Positions 53,413 through 61,770 of a stretch of DNA of 64,000 nt are shown one piece after another. Both the position numbers and the translations under genes were made by a program. Location: assembly GCF_021442325.1 (NCBI RefSeq), contig NZ_CP087879.1, positions 248,001-312,000 of the forward strand. The letters are read 5' to 3'. The notes under the pieces were generated by a model. It was not told the DNA's origin and searched no databases. It worked only from the letters and a program-made list of their open reading frames with translations. Source of the stretch: Agromyces marinus. Lineage in GTDB: Bacteria; Actinomycetota; Actinomycetes; Actinomycetales; Microbacteriaceae. Numbering within the stretch: the stretch's first letter is position 1; each line of letters begins with the position of its first letter.

Positions 53413-53497
53413 GGAGGGCTGTCCGAGCGGCCGATGGAGCTGGTCTTGAAAACCAGTGGGCAGCAATGCCTCGTGGGTTCGAATCCCACGCCCTCCG
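53413..53497 (+). tRNA. tRNA-Ser (anticodon TGA)
   Basis: The 85-nt cloverleaf has a perfect acceptor stem GGAGGGC/GCCCTCC, an anticodon stem-loop CTGGT-CTTGAAA-ACCAG with anticodon TGA, the long variable arm of class II tRNAs, and the T-arm GTGGGTTCGAATCCCAC with discriminator G. No CCA is encoded. TAGAAT at 53362-53367 is a likely -10 box. It lies between two LCP genes. Confidence 0.97.
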
Positions 53498-53538
53498 CGG
53501 GGGCCTGAAGACCGACCAGCAGAGAGGAGATCTCCGGA

Positions 53539-54843
53539 GTGGAGGCTCACGAGTCGCGCAGCACCGCGCGCCGCGAAGATGAGACCCCGGCGATCGCCCG
53601 CCACGGCCGCCTCAGGTCGAACGGGGCATGGTCGACGATCTCGAAGGCGGCGGCATCCGTTCTCGCGGTCGTGCTCGTCTCGGGCACCGCGGTCGCCGCG
53701 TACGCCGCACTCGACCTCGCTGCGACGGCGAAGCCGACCATCTCGCTCGGCAACGAGGCGGCGCTCGAGGGGGTCCCCGACGTCGGGGCCATCGAGGGCG
53801 GCGTCAACATGCTCATCATCGGCAGCGACAGCCGTCAGGGGCAGGGCGACGGCTTCGGCGACCCCGACGAGGAGACGGCCGTCCTCAACGACGTGAACCT
53901 CCTGCTGCACATCTCGGAGGACCATTCGCACGCCGAGGTCGTGAGCTTCCCGCGCGACATGCTCATCGACATCCCCACGGGATGCACCGACCCGGATTCC
54001 GGCGAGGAACTGTGGGAGCAGTACGGCGTGAAGATCAACTCGGTGCTCGACTACGGCGGCATGCCGTGCGTGGTCAAGACGGTCGAGAACCTGACCGGGC
54101 TCACCATCCCGTTCGCCGGCACGGTGCAGTTCATGGGCGCCGCGGCGATCTCCGAAGCCGTCGGCGGCGTCGAGGTGTGCGTCGCCGAACCCATCGAGGA
54201 CGTGCACACCGACCTCTTCCTCGAAGCCGGCACGCACGAGCTCGCGGGCCTCGAGGCGCTCCAGTTCCTCCGCACCCGGTACGGCGTCGGCGACGGCTCC
54301 GACCTCGGGCGCATCTCGAACCAGCAGGTGTTCATGTCGGCGCTCGCGCGCGAGCTGCAGTCCGACGGCACGTTGACCGATCCGCTCAAGCTGTACTCGA
54401 TCGCCAAGGCCGCGCTCGACAACATGCAGCTCTCGTCGACCCTCGGCGACCCCACCAAGCTGGTCTCGATCGCGAAGGCTGCGACGGACATCGACCTCGC
54501 GAAGATCGCCTTCGTCCAGTACCCGACGGGGTACGTCGACGACTTCGCGGCGGTCGTGCCGACCGAGGCCGCCGAGGCGATCAACCTGGCCCTCCAGGAG
54601 GACCGGCCGATGCTCCTCGACCCGACCGCGAACGCCGACAAGGACTTCGCCTCGGCGGGGACCTCCGAGCCGACCGAGGCGCCGGCCGAGCCGGCCGAAC
54701 CCGAACCGTCGACGGATGCCTCGGCCGAACCCACCGAGTCCGCTGCACCCGAACCCACCGCGGAGGCCCTCTCCGGCGAGGTCTCCGGGCAGACGGCCGC
54801 CGAGACGCGGTGCTCGGCGGGCCGCACGCTGGCCGACCAGTAG
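53539..54843 (+). CDS. LytR-CpsA-Psr (LCP) family wall-glycopolymer ligase, second paralogue
   Basis: The 434-residue type II membrane protein has a TM segment (AASVLAVVLVSGTAVAAYAAL, about 36-56) and an LCP domain very like the preceding paralogue: NMLIIGSDSRQGQG, VEVVSFPRDMLIDIPTG-like core, VKINSVLDYGGMPC, FLRTRYGVGDGSDLGRI, LQSDGTLTDPLKLYSIAKAA. It ends in a Glu/Pro/Ala-rich tail and a Cys-containing C-terminus also seen in the first copy (ADVRCTT, AETRCSA). GTG 53539 has GGAG upstream. The close similarity points to a local duplication around the tRNA gene. Confidence 0.9.
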   Translation: MEAHESRSTARREDETPAIARHGRLRSNGAWSTISKAAASVLAVVLVSGTAVAAYAALDLAATAKPTISLGNEAALEGVPDVGAIEGGVNMLIIGSDSRQGQGDGFGDPDEETAVLNDVNLLLHISEDHSHAEVVSFPRDMLIDIPTGCTDPDSGEELWEQYGVKINSVLDYGGMPCVVKTVENLTGLTIPFAGTVQFMGAAAISEAVGGVEVCVAEPIEDVHTDLFLEAGTHELAGLEALQFLRTRYGVGDGSDLGRISNQQVFMSALARELQSDGTLTDPLKLYSIAKAALDNMQLSSTLGDPTKLVSIAKAATDIDLAKIAFVQYPTGYVDDFAAVVPTEAAEAINLALQEDRPMLLDPTANADKDFASAGTSEPTEAPAEPAEPEPSTDASAEPTESAAPEPTAEALSGEVSGQTAAETRCSAGRTLADQ

Positions 54844-54844
54844 A

Positions 54845-54860
54845 CCGGCCGCACGGCCGG
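54845..54860 (+). terminator. Hairpin after the second LCP gene
   Basis: CCGGCC (54845-54850) and GGCCGG (54855-54860) form a 6-bp stem with a GCAC loop, 1 nt after the LCP stop codon and before the tRNA promoter (TATGAT, 54897-54902). Confidence 0.45.
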
Positions 54861-54933
54861 CGTCGCCGCCGAATCGTCTTTCGGCGCGATGCCGGTTATG
54901 ATGGCAGTCGCGTTCGCCTTCGGGTGTTCGCGA

Positions 54934-55022
54934 GGAGACGTCGCATAGTCCGGTCGAGTGCACCACCCTGCTAAGGTGGAGTCCCCGTAAGGGGACCGCG
55001 GGTTCAAATCCCGCCGTCTCCG
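54934..55022 (+). tRNA. tRNA-Ser (anticodon GCT)
   Basis: The 89-nt class II tRNA has acceptor stem GGAGACG/CGTCTCC, anticodon arm CCACC-CTGCTAA-GGTGG with anticodon GCT, a GTCCCCGTAAGGGGAC long variable arm, T-arm GCGGGTTCAAATCCCGC and discriminator G. CCA is not encoded. TATGAT at 54897-54902 is a likely -10 box. Confidence 0.97.
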
Positions 55023-55199
55023 CTCGATGAATGCCTTCGGGTATCCGGGGGATCGTGTCTGGCGTGAGGTCGTCCGCCGGGTCGATCGCCGAGTTCATGC
55101 GCAACTGTCGCGTGTCCTCTTCCGCCACTACTTCGCACGGGCGGTCGGCGCGGGGGACTATGCTCCAATCTGTTCCATCGAAACAGGGGGAGTTTCACT

Positions 55200-55661
55200 A
55201 TGCGACGTATCACCATGCCCGCCGCGCTGGTCTTCGCCGGTGCGCTCGCGCTCACGGGTTGCGCGAGCGGCGGCGACAGCACCGCGTCAGGGGAGGAGAG
55301 CTGTGCGACCGCCGCGGCCGAGGTGCGCGACATCTCGAACGGCGTCCAGAACAACATCGCCGCGCCGTCATCGCTCGCGGGCCTCCAGGAGTACCTGGCC
55401 GAGGCCTCGGAGCGGACCGACGCGCTGATCGAAGACGCGGGCGACGATGACGCGCTCATCGACGCACTGGGCGGGTTCCAGACGGCGTTGAACGAGGTGT
55501 CGACGTACGCCGACGGCCTCGAGGAGGTCCCCTCCGAGGAGGATCCCTCGGCCATGACCATCGAACAGGACCCCGACCAGCTCGCCGCGCAGCAGGCCGC
55601 GGTGCAGGAGGCCTCGGCCGAGGTCTCCGCGTCCTGCGAATCCGACCCCGACTCCGAGTAG
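55200..55661 (+). CDS. Putative small lipoprotein
   Basis: The 153-residue exported protein has a signal peptide and lipobox LALTGC (Cys about 21), then an acidic mostly helical domain with two cysteines (SCATAAAEV and SASCES) that could form a disulfide. No known family is recognised. GGGGGAG lies 8 nt before ATG 55200, and TATGCT near 55160 may be a -10 box. It is monocistronic, ending at a strong bidirectional hairpin. Confidence 0.75.
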   Translation: MRRITMPAALVFAGALALTGCASGGDSTASGEESCATAAAEVRDISNGVQNNIAAPSSLAGLQEYLAEASERTDALIEDAGDDDALIDALGGFQTALNEVSTYADGLEEVPSEEDPSAMTIEQDPDQLAAQQAAVQEASAEVSASCESDPDSE

Positions 55662-55690
55662 GAACCGGTCCGGGCGCAGCACCCGACGAG

Positions 55691-55721
55691 GGCCGGGGCG
55701 CGACGAGGTCGCGCCCCGGCC
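55691..55721. terminator. Bidirectional hairpin terminator between the lipoprotein gene and ku
   Basis: GGCCGGGGCGCGAC (55691-55704) pairs perfectly with GTCGCGCCCCGGCC (55708-55721) in a 14-bp stem with a 3-nt loop. It lies between the convergent ends at 55661 and 55730. Confidence 0.8.
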
Positions 55722-55729
55722 GCTCGCGC

Positions 55730-56704
55730 TCAGCCCGCCTTCTTGGCGGCTCGCCGCTTCGCAGCAGGCTTCTCGTCGGCCGACTCGGCCGAGTCGGACT
55801 TCGCCTTCGAACCCGACCCCTTCGCCGCGCCCTTCGTGGCAGACGACGCCGACGCCGCCGACGACGACTTCGACGCCGACGCCGACGCCGACGCCGATGG
55901 CGCCGAGGCATCCGTCCCGCCCCCGCGCTTGGCCGCGATCGACTGCCGCAGCGCCTCCATGAGGTCGATGACCTCGCCGCCGGCCTCCTCCTCGGGTGCG
56001 CCGAACGTCGCCGCGGTGTCGAGCGCGTCGCCCTGTTCGAGCTTCGCCTCGATGAGGGTGCGCAGGTCTCGCTGGTACTCGTCCACGTACTGGTCGGGCT
56101 CGAAGTCGTTCGCGAGGCTCTCGATGAGCTGCTTCGACAGGTCGAGCTCGCCCTTGGTGATCTTCACCGGCTCCTCGAGCGCGGGGAACGCCGCCGCGCG
56201 CACCTCGTCGCTCCAGAGCAGCGTCTGCACCATGAGCACGTCGCCGTGCACGCGGAGCGCGGCCAGCCGGGTCTTCTGGCGCAGCGACATCCGCACGATC
56301 GCGGTCCGATCGGTCGAGTCGAGCGCCTCGCGAAGCAGCACGTACGCCTTGTTCGACGCCGAATCGGGTTCGAGGTAGTAGCTGCGGTCGTACATGATCG
56401 GGTCGACCTGATCGGTCGGCACGAACTCGACGACCTCGATCTCGCGGCTGCGTTCGGCGGGCAGCGACTTGAGGTCCTCGTCGGTGATGATGACCGTGCG
56501 TTCGCCGTCGTCGTACGCCTTGTCGATGTTCTGGTACGGCACGATCTCGCCGTCGATCTCGCACACGCGCTGGTAGCGGATGCGTCCGCCGTCCGCGTCG
56601 TGCACCTGGTGCAGGGACACGTCGTGGTCCTCGGTGGCGCTGTACAGCTTGACGGGCACGTTGACGAGGCCGAACGTGACCGCCCCCTTCCACACGGCTC
56701 GCAT
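55730..56704 (-). CDS. ku: Non-homologous end-joining protein Ku
   Basis: The 324-residue protein matches bacterial Ku: MRAVWKGAVTFGLVNVPVKL at the start, SLHQVHDADGGRIRYQRVCE, and EFVPTDQVDPIMYDRSYYL. Homodimers ring DNA ends and recruit LigD. The C-terminal tail (about 255-324) is a low-complexity Ser/Ala/Lys region ending AAKRRAAKKAG, a DNA-binding basic tail seen in actinobacterial Ku. ATG 56704 lies 6 nt after TGTACT. It is divergent from ligD. Confidence 0.96.
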   Translation of the reverse strand: MRAVWKGAVTFGLVNVPVKLYSATEDHDVSLHQVHDADGGRIRYQRVCEIDGEIVPYQNIDKAYDDGERTVIITDEDLKSLPAERSREIEVVEFVPTDQVDPIMYDRSYYLEPDSASNKAYVLLREALDSTDRTAIVRMSLRQKTRLAALRVHGDVLMVQTLLWSDEVRAAAFPALEEPVKITKGELDLSKQLIESLANDFEPDQYVDEYQRDLRTLIEAKLEQGDALDTAATFGAPEEEAGGEVIDLMEALRQSIAAKRGGGTDASAPSASASASASKSSSAASASSATKGAAKGSGSKAKSDSAESADEKPAAKRRAAKKAG

Positions 56705-56710
56705 GCCCCC

Positions 56711-56790
56711 AGTACACACCCGCACGCGCGCGAGCGGTACCCCCGCGACATCCGCTTCGCATACCCATCGGCAGCCCGGACGGGCAGGAT
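56711..56790. promoter_or_regulatory. Divergent leaderless-type -10 boxes of ku and ligD
   Basis: TGTACT (56711-56716, reverse strand) ends 6 nt before the ku ATG, and CAGGAT (56785-56790) ends 6 nt before the ligD ATG at 56797. The two starts are 92 bp apart, so the repair genes share one short control region. Confidence 0.5.
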
Positions 56791-56796
56791 GGGGGC

Positions 56797-59271
56797 ATGG
56801 CGCAGGGTCCCGCCCAGGTGGTCGACGTCGACGGACGTCGCGTCCGCCTGACCAGCCTCGACAAGGTCATGTACCCCGAGACCGGCATGACCAAGGGCGA
56901 GGTGATCGCCTACTACGCCGAGATCGCGCCCGTGATGCTGCCGCACCTGGCGGGTCGCCCGATCACGCGCAAGCGGTGGGTGAACGGGGTGGGCACCCCG
57001 CGGCATCCGCTCGATGCGTTCTTCGAGAAGCACCTCGAGGAGCATGCGCCCGACTGGATCCACCGCGAGGTGCAGCACCATTCCGACGGCGACAAGACGT
57101 ACCCGGTCGCCGACAGCCGGGCGACGCTCGTGTGGCTCGCGCAGATGGGCGCGCTCGAGTTGCACGTCCCGCAGTGGCGATTCGAGCGGGTGGCGGCCGG
57201 CGCCACGAGCCGAGCGGATGCCGCGGGCCCGGCGAACCCGGACCGCATGGTGTTCGACCTCGACCCCGGGGAGGGCGTCGGGCTGCCCGAGTGCGCCGAG
57301 GTCGCGCGCCTCGTCCGCGGCCTGCTCGACCCGATCGGACTCGAACCGGTGCCGGTCACGAGCGGAAGCAAGGGCCTCCACCTGTACGCAGCGCTCGACG
57401 GCCGTCAGAGCTCCGACCAGGTCTCGGCCGTGGCGCACGAGGTCGCCCGGGCGCTCGAGGCCGACCATCCCGACCTCATCGTCTCGAGCATGCGCAAGAG
57501 CATCCGGGGCGGGCGCGTGCTCATCGACTGGAGCCAGAACAACGGCAGGAAGACCACGATCGCGCCGTACTCGCTGCGCGGCCGGTTCCGCCCGACCGTC
57601 GCGGCGCCGCGGACCTGGGCCGAACTCGACGACCCGGGCCTGCGCCACCTCGAGGCCGGCGAGGTGCTGGCGAAGCTCGCCGAACGCGCCGACCCGATGC
57701 TCGCCGTGACGCACGCGTCGGCCGACGGCCCGCTGCGCACCTACCTGTCGATGCGCTCGGCGGATGCCACGCCCGAGCCCATGCCCGACTCGACCTGGGG
57801 GGTCCCGAACGACGGCGACCCGCGTTTCGTGATCCAGGAGCACCACGCCCGCAGGCTGCACTTCGACCTGCGGCTGGAGCGCGACGGCGTGCTGCGCAGT
57901 TGGGCGGTGCCGAAGGGCGTGCCCGAGTCGCCGGGCACGAACCACCTCGCGGTGCAGACCGAGGACCACCCGATGGAGTACCTCGGTTTCGCGGGCACGA
58001 TCCCCGAGGGCCAGTACGGCGCCGGGTCGATGACCGTGTGGGACACCGGAACATACGAGACCGAGAAGTGGCGCGCCGACGAGGTCATCGTCACGCTGCA
58101 CGGTCGCGTCGGCGGCCCGCTCGGCCGCGTGCGGGTCGCGCTCATCCGCACGCAGGGCGAGGGTGAGAAGAGCCAGTGGCTCCTGCACCGCATGAAGTCC
58201 CAGCGTCCGGCCGTCGACCCGGATGCGATGGCGGATGCCGCGCCGCGGCCGGTCGCGCAGGCCCCCTCGCGCACGGCGACGAGGACCGGAACGGATGCCG
58301 CGCGGCAGCCGTCCGCGTTCCCGAAGCCGATGCTCGCGGCCGCCGGAACCCCGGGGCTCGTCGCCGGCGACGAGTGGGCGATCGAATGGAAGTGGGACGG
58401 CGTGCGCGTCATCGCGCGCGTCGAGGACGGCGCGGTGCGCCTTGTCACCCGGACGGGCCTGGACCGTTCGAAGACGTACCCGGAACTGGCGGCGCTCGCC
58501 GCGGCGGTGCGCGCGGACGCGGTCCTCGACGGCGAGGTCGTCGCACTCGACGAGCACGGCCGGCCGGACTTCGGGCTGCTCCAACAGCGCATGAACCTCG
58601 AGCGTCCGCGTGAGATCGCCGCGGCCGCGGCATCCGTCCCGGTCGGGCTGCGCCTGTTCGACGTGCTCGAGATCGCCGGGGTCCCGACGATCGGCGAACC
58701 GTACGACCAGCGTCGCGAACGGCTCGAACGGATGCTGCGACCGGGGGTCGACGCGCCCGTCGAGGTGTCGCCGCGGGTCGACCTCGGCGCCGATGCGGCG
58801 CTCGAGCGGGCGAGGGCCGACGGACTCGAGGGCATCGTCGCGAAGCGACGCTCCTCGCCGTACCGACCGGGGGTCCGCAGCGACGACTGGGTCAAGATCA
58901 AGGTCGCGCGCACCCAGGAGGTGGTGATCGGCGGCTACCGGCCGGGCGTCGGCACCCGTGCCGGCCGGATCCGTTCGCTCCTCGTCGGCGTGCCGACATC
59001 CGCCGGCCTGCGCTATGCCGGGCGGGTCGGGTCGGGCCTGCGCGAGCGCGACGCGGAACGCCTGCTCGCACGGCTCGACGCGATCGCCATGGTCGAGTCC
59101 CCGTTCCTCGAGGTGCCCGAGACGGATGCCGCCGATGCCGTCTGGGTCGAACCCGAGATCGTCGGCGAGATCGAGTTCGGGGAGTGGACGCGGACGGGGG
59201 TGGCGCGCCATCCGCGCTGGCGGGGGCTGCGGCCCGACAAGCGCCCCGACGAGGTGGTCGAGGAGCGGTGA
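56797..59271 (+). CDS. ligD: ATP-dependent DNA ligase LigD (polymerase, phosphoesterase and ligase domains)
   Basis: The 824-residue multidomain NHEJ enzyme has a polymerase/primase domain (about 1-295; MVFDLDPGEGVGLPECAE holds the metal aspartates), a 3'-phosphoesterase domain (about 320-470; EHHARRLHFDLRLERDGVLR and IPEGQYGAGSM), and an ATP ligase domain (about 505-824; nucleotidyl lysine in IEWKWDGVRV, DGEVVALDE, EGIVAKRRSSPYRPG, DWVKIK). The Pol-PE-Lig order is that of mycobacterial LigD, not of Pseudomonas. Confidence 0.97.
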   Translation: MAQGPAQVVDVDGRRVRLTSLDKVMYPETGMTKGEVIAYYAEIAPVMLPHLAGRPITRKRWVNGVGTPRHPLDAFFEKHLEEHAPDWIHREVQHHSDGDKTYPVADSRATLVWLAQMGALELHVPQWRFERVAAGATSRADAAGPANPDRMVFDLDPGEGVGLPECAEVARLVRGLLDPIGLEPVPVTSGSKGLHLYAALDGRQSSDQVSAVAHEVARALEADHPDLIVSSMRKSIRGGRVLIDWSQNNGRKTTIAPYSLRGRFRPTVAAPRTWAELDDPGLRHLEAGEVLAKLAERADPMLAVTHASADGPLRTYLSMRSADATPEPMPDSTWGVPNDGDPRFVIQEHHARRLHFDLRLERDGVLRSWAVPKGVPESPGTNHLAVQTEDHPMEYLGFAGTIPEGQYGAGSMTVWDTGTYETEKWRADEVIVTLHGRVGGPLGRVRVALIRTQGEGEKSQWLLHRMKSQRPAVDPDAMADAAPRPVAQAPSRTATRTGTDAARQPSAFPKPMLAAAGTPGLVAGDEWAIEWKWDGVRVIARVEDGAVRLVTRTGLDRSKTYPELAALAAAVRADAVLDGEVVALDEHGRPDFGLLQQRMNLERPREIAAAAASVPVGLRLFDVLEIAGVPTIGEPYDQRRERLERMLRPGVDAPVEVSPRVDLGADAALERARADGLEGIVAKRRSSPYRPGVRSDDWVKIKVARTQEVVIGGYRPGVGTRAGRIRSLLVGVPTSAGLRYAGRVGSGLRERDAERLLARLDAIAMVESPFLEVPETDAADAVWVEPEIVGEIEFGEWTRTGVARHPRWRGLRPDKRPDEVVEER

Positions 59272-59302
59272 CGCCTGCGACGCGCCCGACCAACCGGCTC
59301 GA

Positions 59303-59332
59303 TTGGCGCGTGCGGTCCGACTGGGTTAGAGT
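59303..59332 (+). promoter_or_regulatory. tRNA-Arg promoter
   Basis: TTGGCG (59303-59308) and TAGAGT (59327-59332) are spaced by 18 bp and lie about 40 nt before the mature tRNA 5' end. Confidence 0.55.
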
Positions 59333-59377
59333 AACGGGGTTGCCCGATGAACCACGAGGTCCCGGGCGGCATCCCAT

Positions 59378-59450
59378 GCGCCCGTAGCTCAATGGATAGA
59401 GCATCTGACTACGGATCAGAAGGTTGGGGGTTCGAGTCCCTCCGGGCGCG
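59378..59450 (+). tRNA. tRNA-Arg (anticodon ACG)
   Basis: The 73-nt cloverleaf has acceptor stem GCGCCCG/CGGGCGC, D-arm AGCTCAATGGATAGAGC, anticodon arm TCTGA-CTACGGA-TCAGA with anticodon ACG (inosine-modified to read CGN codons), T-arm GGGGGTTCGAGTCCCTC and discriminator G. CCA is not encoded. Confidence 0.97.
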
Positions 59451-59596
59451 CAGAAGGAAGCGGTTCGCAGCATGCGAGCCGCTTTCGTCGTCTCCGGGGT
59501 CGATCCGGGCTCGTCGTCCCCGGCCGAGCCGCCACCCGGCCCTTGCCCTCCCGTGGTCACCGTGCCAGCCTGCCGGGAGGGGCGGAGGGGACGCGC

Positions 59597-61474
59597 ATGG
59601 CGAAGACGTATCCGGACATCAGCGACCACGGCCTGATCGGCGACCTGCAGACTGCCGCCCTCGTCTCGACCGACGGCACGATCGACTGGTTCTGCTGCCC
59701 GCGATTCGACTCGCCGAGCGTGTTCGGTTCGCTGCTCGATCCCGAGCGGGGCGGGTTCTTCCGCGTCCGGCCGATCGGCGCCGAGTACGTCACCCGCCAG
59801 CTCTACCTGCCGGACACGGCGATCCTCATCACCAGGTTCCTCACCGATGCCGGAGTCGGCGAGGTGATCGACTTCATGCCCGTCGCCGACGGGGTCGAGA
59901 CGGATCGGCACGCGATCGTGCGCATGGTACGCGTCGTGCGCGGCGAGATGACCTTCGAGGGCGAGATCCAGCCGCGGTTCGACTACGGGCGCGCGCCGCA
60001 CCGGCTCGTCCGTTCCGGGGTGGGGGCGAAGTTCGTCTCGGACGACCTGACCATCACCCTGCACCGCGTGGGCGAGCCCGTCGTCCACGACGACGAGCGT
60101 GCGGCGCGGGTCGAGGTGGTCGGCGAGGGGGTGCGGGTCTCGATCACGCTGCGAGCGGGCGAGCTGACCGGGGTGATGCTCGAATCGGGGGATGTCGAGG
60201 CTCGCCAGATCTCGGAGGACGAACTCGTCGAGACGTTCCTCGCGACCAGGCGGTACTGGCGGGGATGGGTGGACCGGTCGACGTACACCGGGCGGTGGCG
60301 GGAGATGGTGACCCGGTCGGCCATCACCCTCAAGCTGATGACCTACGCCCCCACGGGCGCGCTCATCGCGGCGCCCACCGCGAGCCTGCCCGAGCAGGTC
60401 GGCGGTGGCCGCAACTGGGACTACCGCTACACGTGGGTGCGCGACGCCTCGTTCTCGGTGTACGCGCTGCTCAGCCTCGGGTACGACCGCGAGGCCGAGG
60501 CGTTCGTCGGCTGGCTGCTCGACCGCATCCACGAACAGCCCGGAGGCGAGGGCGGGCCGCTTCGGATCATGTACCGGGTCGACGGTTCAGCCGACCTCGA
60601 CGAGGCGGAGCTCGAGCATCTCGCCGGGTACCGCGGGTCGCAGCCGGTCCGCGTCGGCAACGGCGCCTCGGGGCAACTGCAGCTCGACATCTACGGCGAG
60701 GCGATGGACTCGATCCGGCTGGCCGACACGCACGGCGTCGAGCTCTCGCACGCCGGGTGGGTGAAGGTCCGATCGATGCTCGACTGGCTCTGCGACCACT
60801 GGGACACCCCGGAGGAGGGCATCTGGGAGACCCGCGGCGGGCCGCAGCGGTTCACCTACGGCAGGTTCATGTCGTGGGTCGCGCTCGACCGCGGCATCCG
60901 TCTCGCCGAGGCGCACGGCAGGCCGTCCTCGTTCACGAGGTGGATGCACGAACGCGACCGCATCTACGAGCGGATCATGGAGGTCGGATTCGACCCCGAA
61001 CGCGGTGCGTTCGTCCAGCACGAGGGAAGCGACGTGCTCGACGCCTCCCTGCTGCGGATGCCGCTGCTCGGCTTCGTGACGCCCAACGATCCGATGTGGC
61101 ACTCGACGCTCGACGCGATCGACGAGCAACTCGTCTCCGACAGCCTCGTCTACCGCTACGACCCCGAGGCCGCTCCCGACGGGCTCGCCGGCGGCGAGGG
61201 GACCTTCACGCTCTGCTCGTTCTGGTACGTCGACGCGCTCGCCCGGTCGGGGCGACTCGACGAGGCGCGCCTCGTGTTCGAGAAGATGCTGACCTACGCC
61301 AACCACCTCGGCCTGTACGCCGAGGAGATCGGCCTCACTGGCGAGCAGCTCGGGAACTTCCCGCAGGCGTTCAGCCACCTCGCACTCATCAACGCGGCCG
61401 TGAACCTCGACTACCAGCTCGACCACGGGTCGGGCGACGTCGGGCCGGTGCTCCGTCGCCGGCGCATCGACTGA
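59597..61474 (+). CDS. Glycoside hydrolase family 15 protein (glucoamylase/trehalase-like)
   Basis: The 625-residue cytoplasmic protein starts ISDHGLIGDLQTAALVSTDG (GH15 N-terminal beta-domain) and has an alpha/alpha-barrel with NWDYRYTWVRDASFSVYALL, EGIWETRGGPQRFTYGRFMSW (catalytic acid Glu region) and YAEEIGLTGEQLGNFPQAFS (catalytic base Glu region). Actinobacterial members of this type include trehalases and alpha-glucosidases. It lacks a signal peptide. ATG 59597 is preceded by GGAGGGGACGCGC. The substrate is unresolved. Confidence 0.9.
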   Translation: MAKTYPDISDHGLIGDLQTAALVSTDGTIDWFCCPRFDSPSVFGSLLDPERGGFFRVRPIGAEYVTRQLYLPDTAILITRFLTDAGVGEVIDFMPVADGVETDRHAIVRMVRVVRGEMTFEGEIQPRFDYGRAPHRLVRSGVGAKFVSDDLTITLHRVGEPVVHDDERAARVEVVGEGVRVSITLRAGELTGVMLESGDVEARQISEDELVETFLATRRYWRGWVDRSTYTGRWREMVTRSAITLKLMTYAPTGALIAAPTASLPEQVGGGRNWDYRYTWVRDASFSVYALLSLGYDREAEAFVGWLLDRIHEQPGGEGGPLRIMYRVDGSADLDEAELEHLAGYRGSQPVRVGNGASGQLQLDIYGEAMDSIRLADTHGVELSHAGWVKVRSMLDWLCDHWDTPEEGIWETRGGPQRFTYGRFMSWVALDRGIRLAEAHGRPSSFTRWMHERDRIYERIMEVGFDPERGAFVQHEGSDVLDASLLRMPLLGFVTPNDPMWHSTLDAIDEQLVSDSLVYRYDPEAAPDGLAGGEGTFTLCSFWYVDALARSGRLDEARLVFEKMLTYANHLGLYAEEIGLTGEQLGNFPQAFSHLALINAAVNLDYQLDHGSGDVGPVLRRRRID

Positions 61475-61770
61475 GGGCCGGCGGGCCGGCGCGGTTCGCT
61501 CGCCCGTCGTCCGTCGCCCGTTCGCCGTTCGCCGTTCGCCCGTTCAGGATGCCGGTGGCGACACGCCGTACGTCGGGCGGTCCGGCACGGCGTGTCGGGC
61601 TGATCGTCCTGAATGGCGTGGCGTGGCGTGGCGAGCTGGCCGAACGGCGAGCCCCGGCTGGCTGGGAATTCCCTCGGGATATCGGCCTTCGACGTCGACC
61701 GGAGTTCAGCCGGGTGTCGCCCTCCGGATACGCTCGGAGACCTGATTCCCGCGGAACGAGGGGTCGGCAG
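61475..61770. repeat. Non-coding stretch with nested inverted repeats and short tandem repeats
   Basis: No gene is seen in these 296 nt. CGCCGTTCG (61530-61538) with CGAACGGCG (61641-61649), TTCAGGA (61543-61549) with TCCTGAA (61607-61613), and CGACACGCCGT (61559-61569) with ACGGCGTGTCG (61587-61597) are nested in order and could fold into one long hairpin. Short tandem repeats flank it: TTCGCCG-type units at 61521-61540 and GGCGT units at 61615-61632. Confidence 0.6.

Noticed and set aside
53413-55022. tRNA-Ser genes as phage or integrative element attachment sites
   Set aside because: No integrase gene and no repeat of the tRNA 3' end was seen nearby; flanking genes are ordinary chromosomal LCP genes.
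59347-61770. Very long plus-strand frame leading into the membrane protein gene, out of frame with the GH15 gene
   Set aside because: The overlapping GH15 frame has real catalytic motifs. The alternative is Arg/Ala/Gly-rich and crosses a tRNA and a non-coding repeat region. Only the part from 61771 is protein-like.
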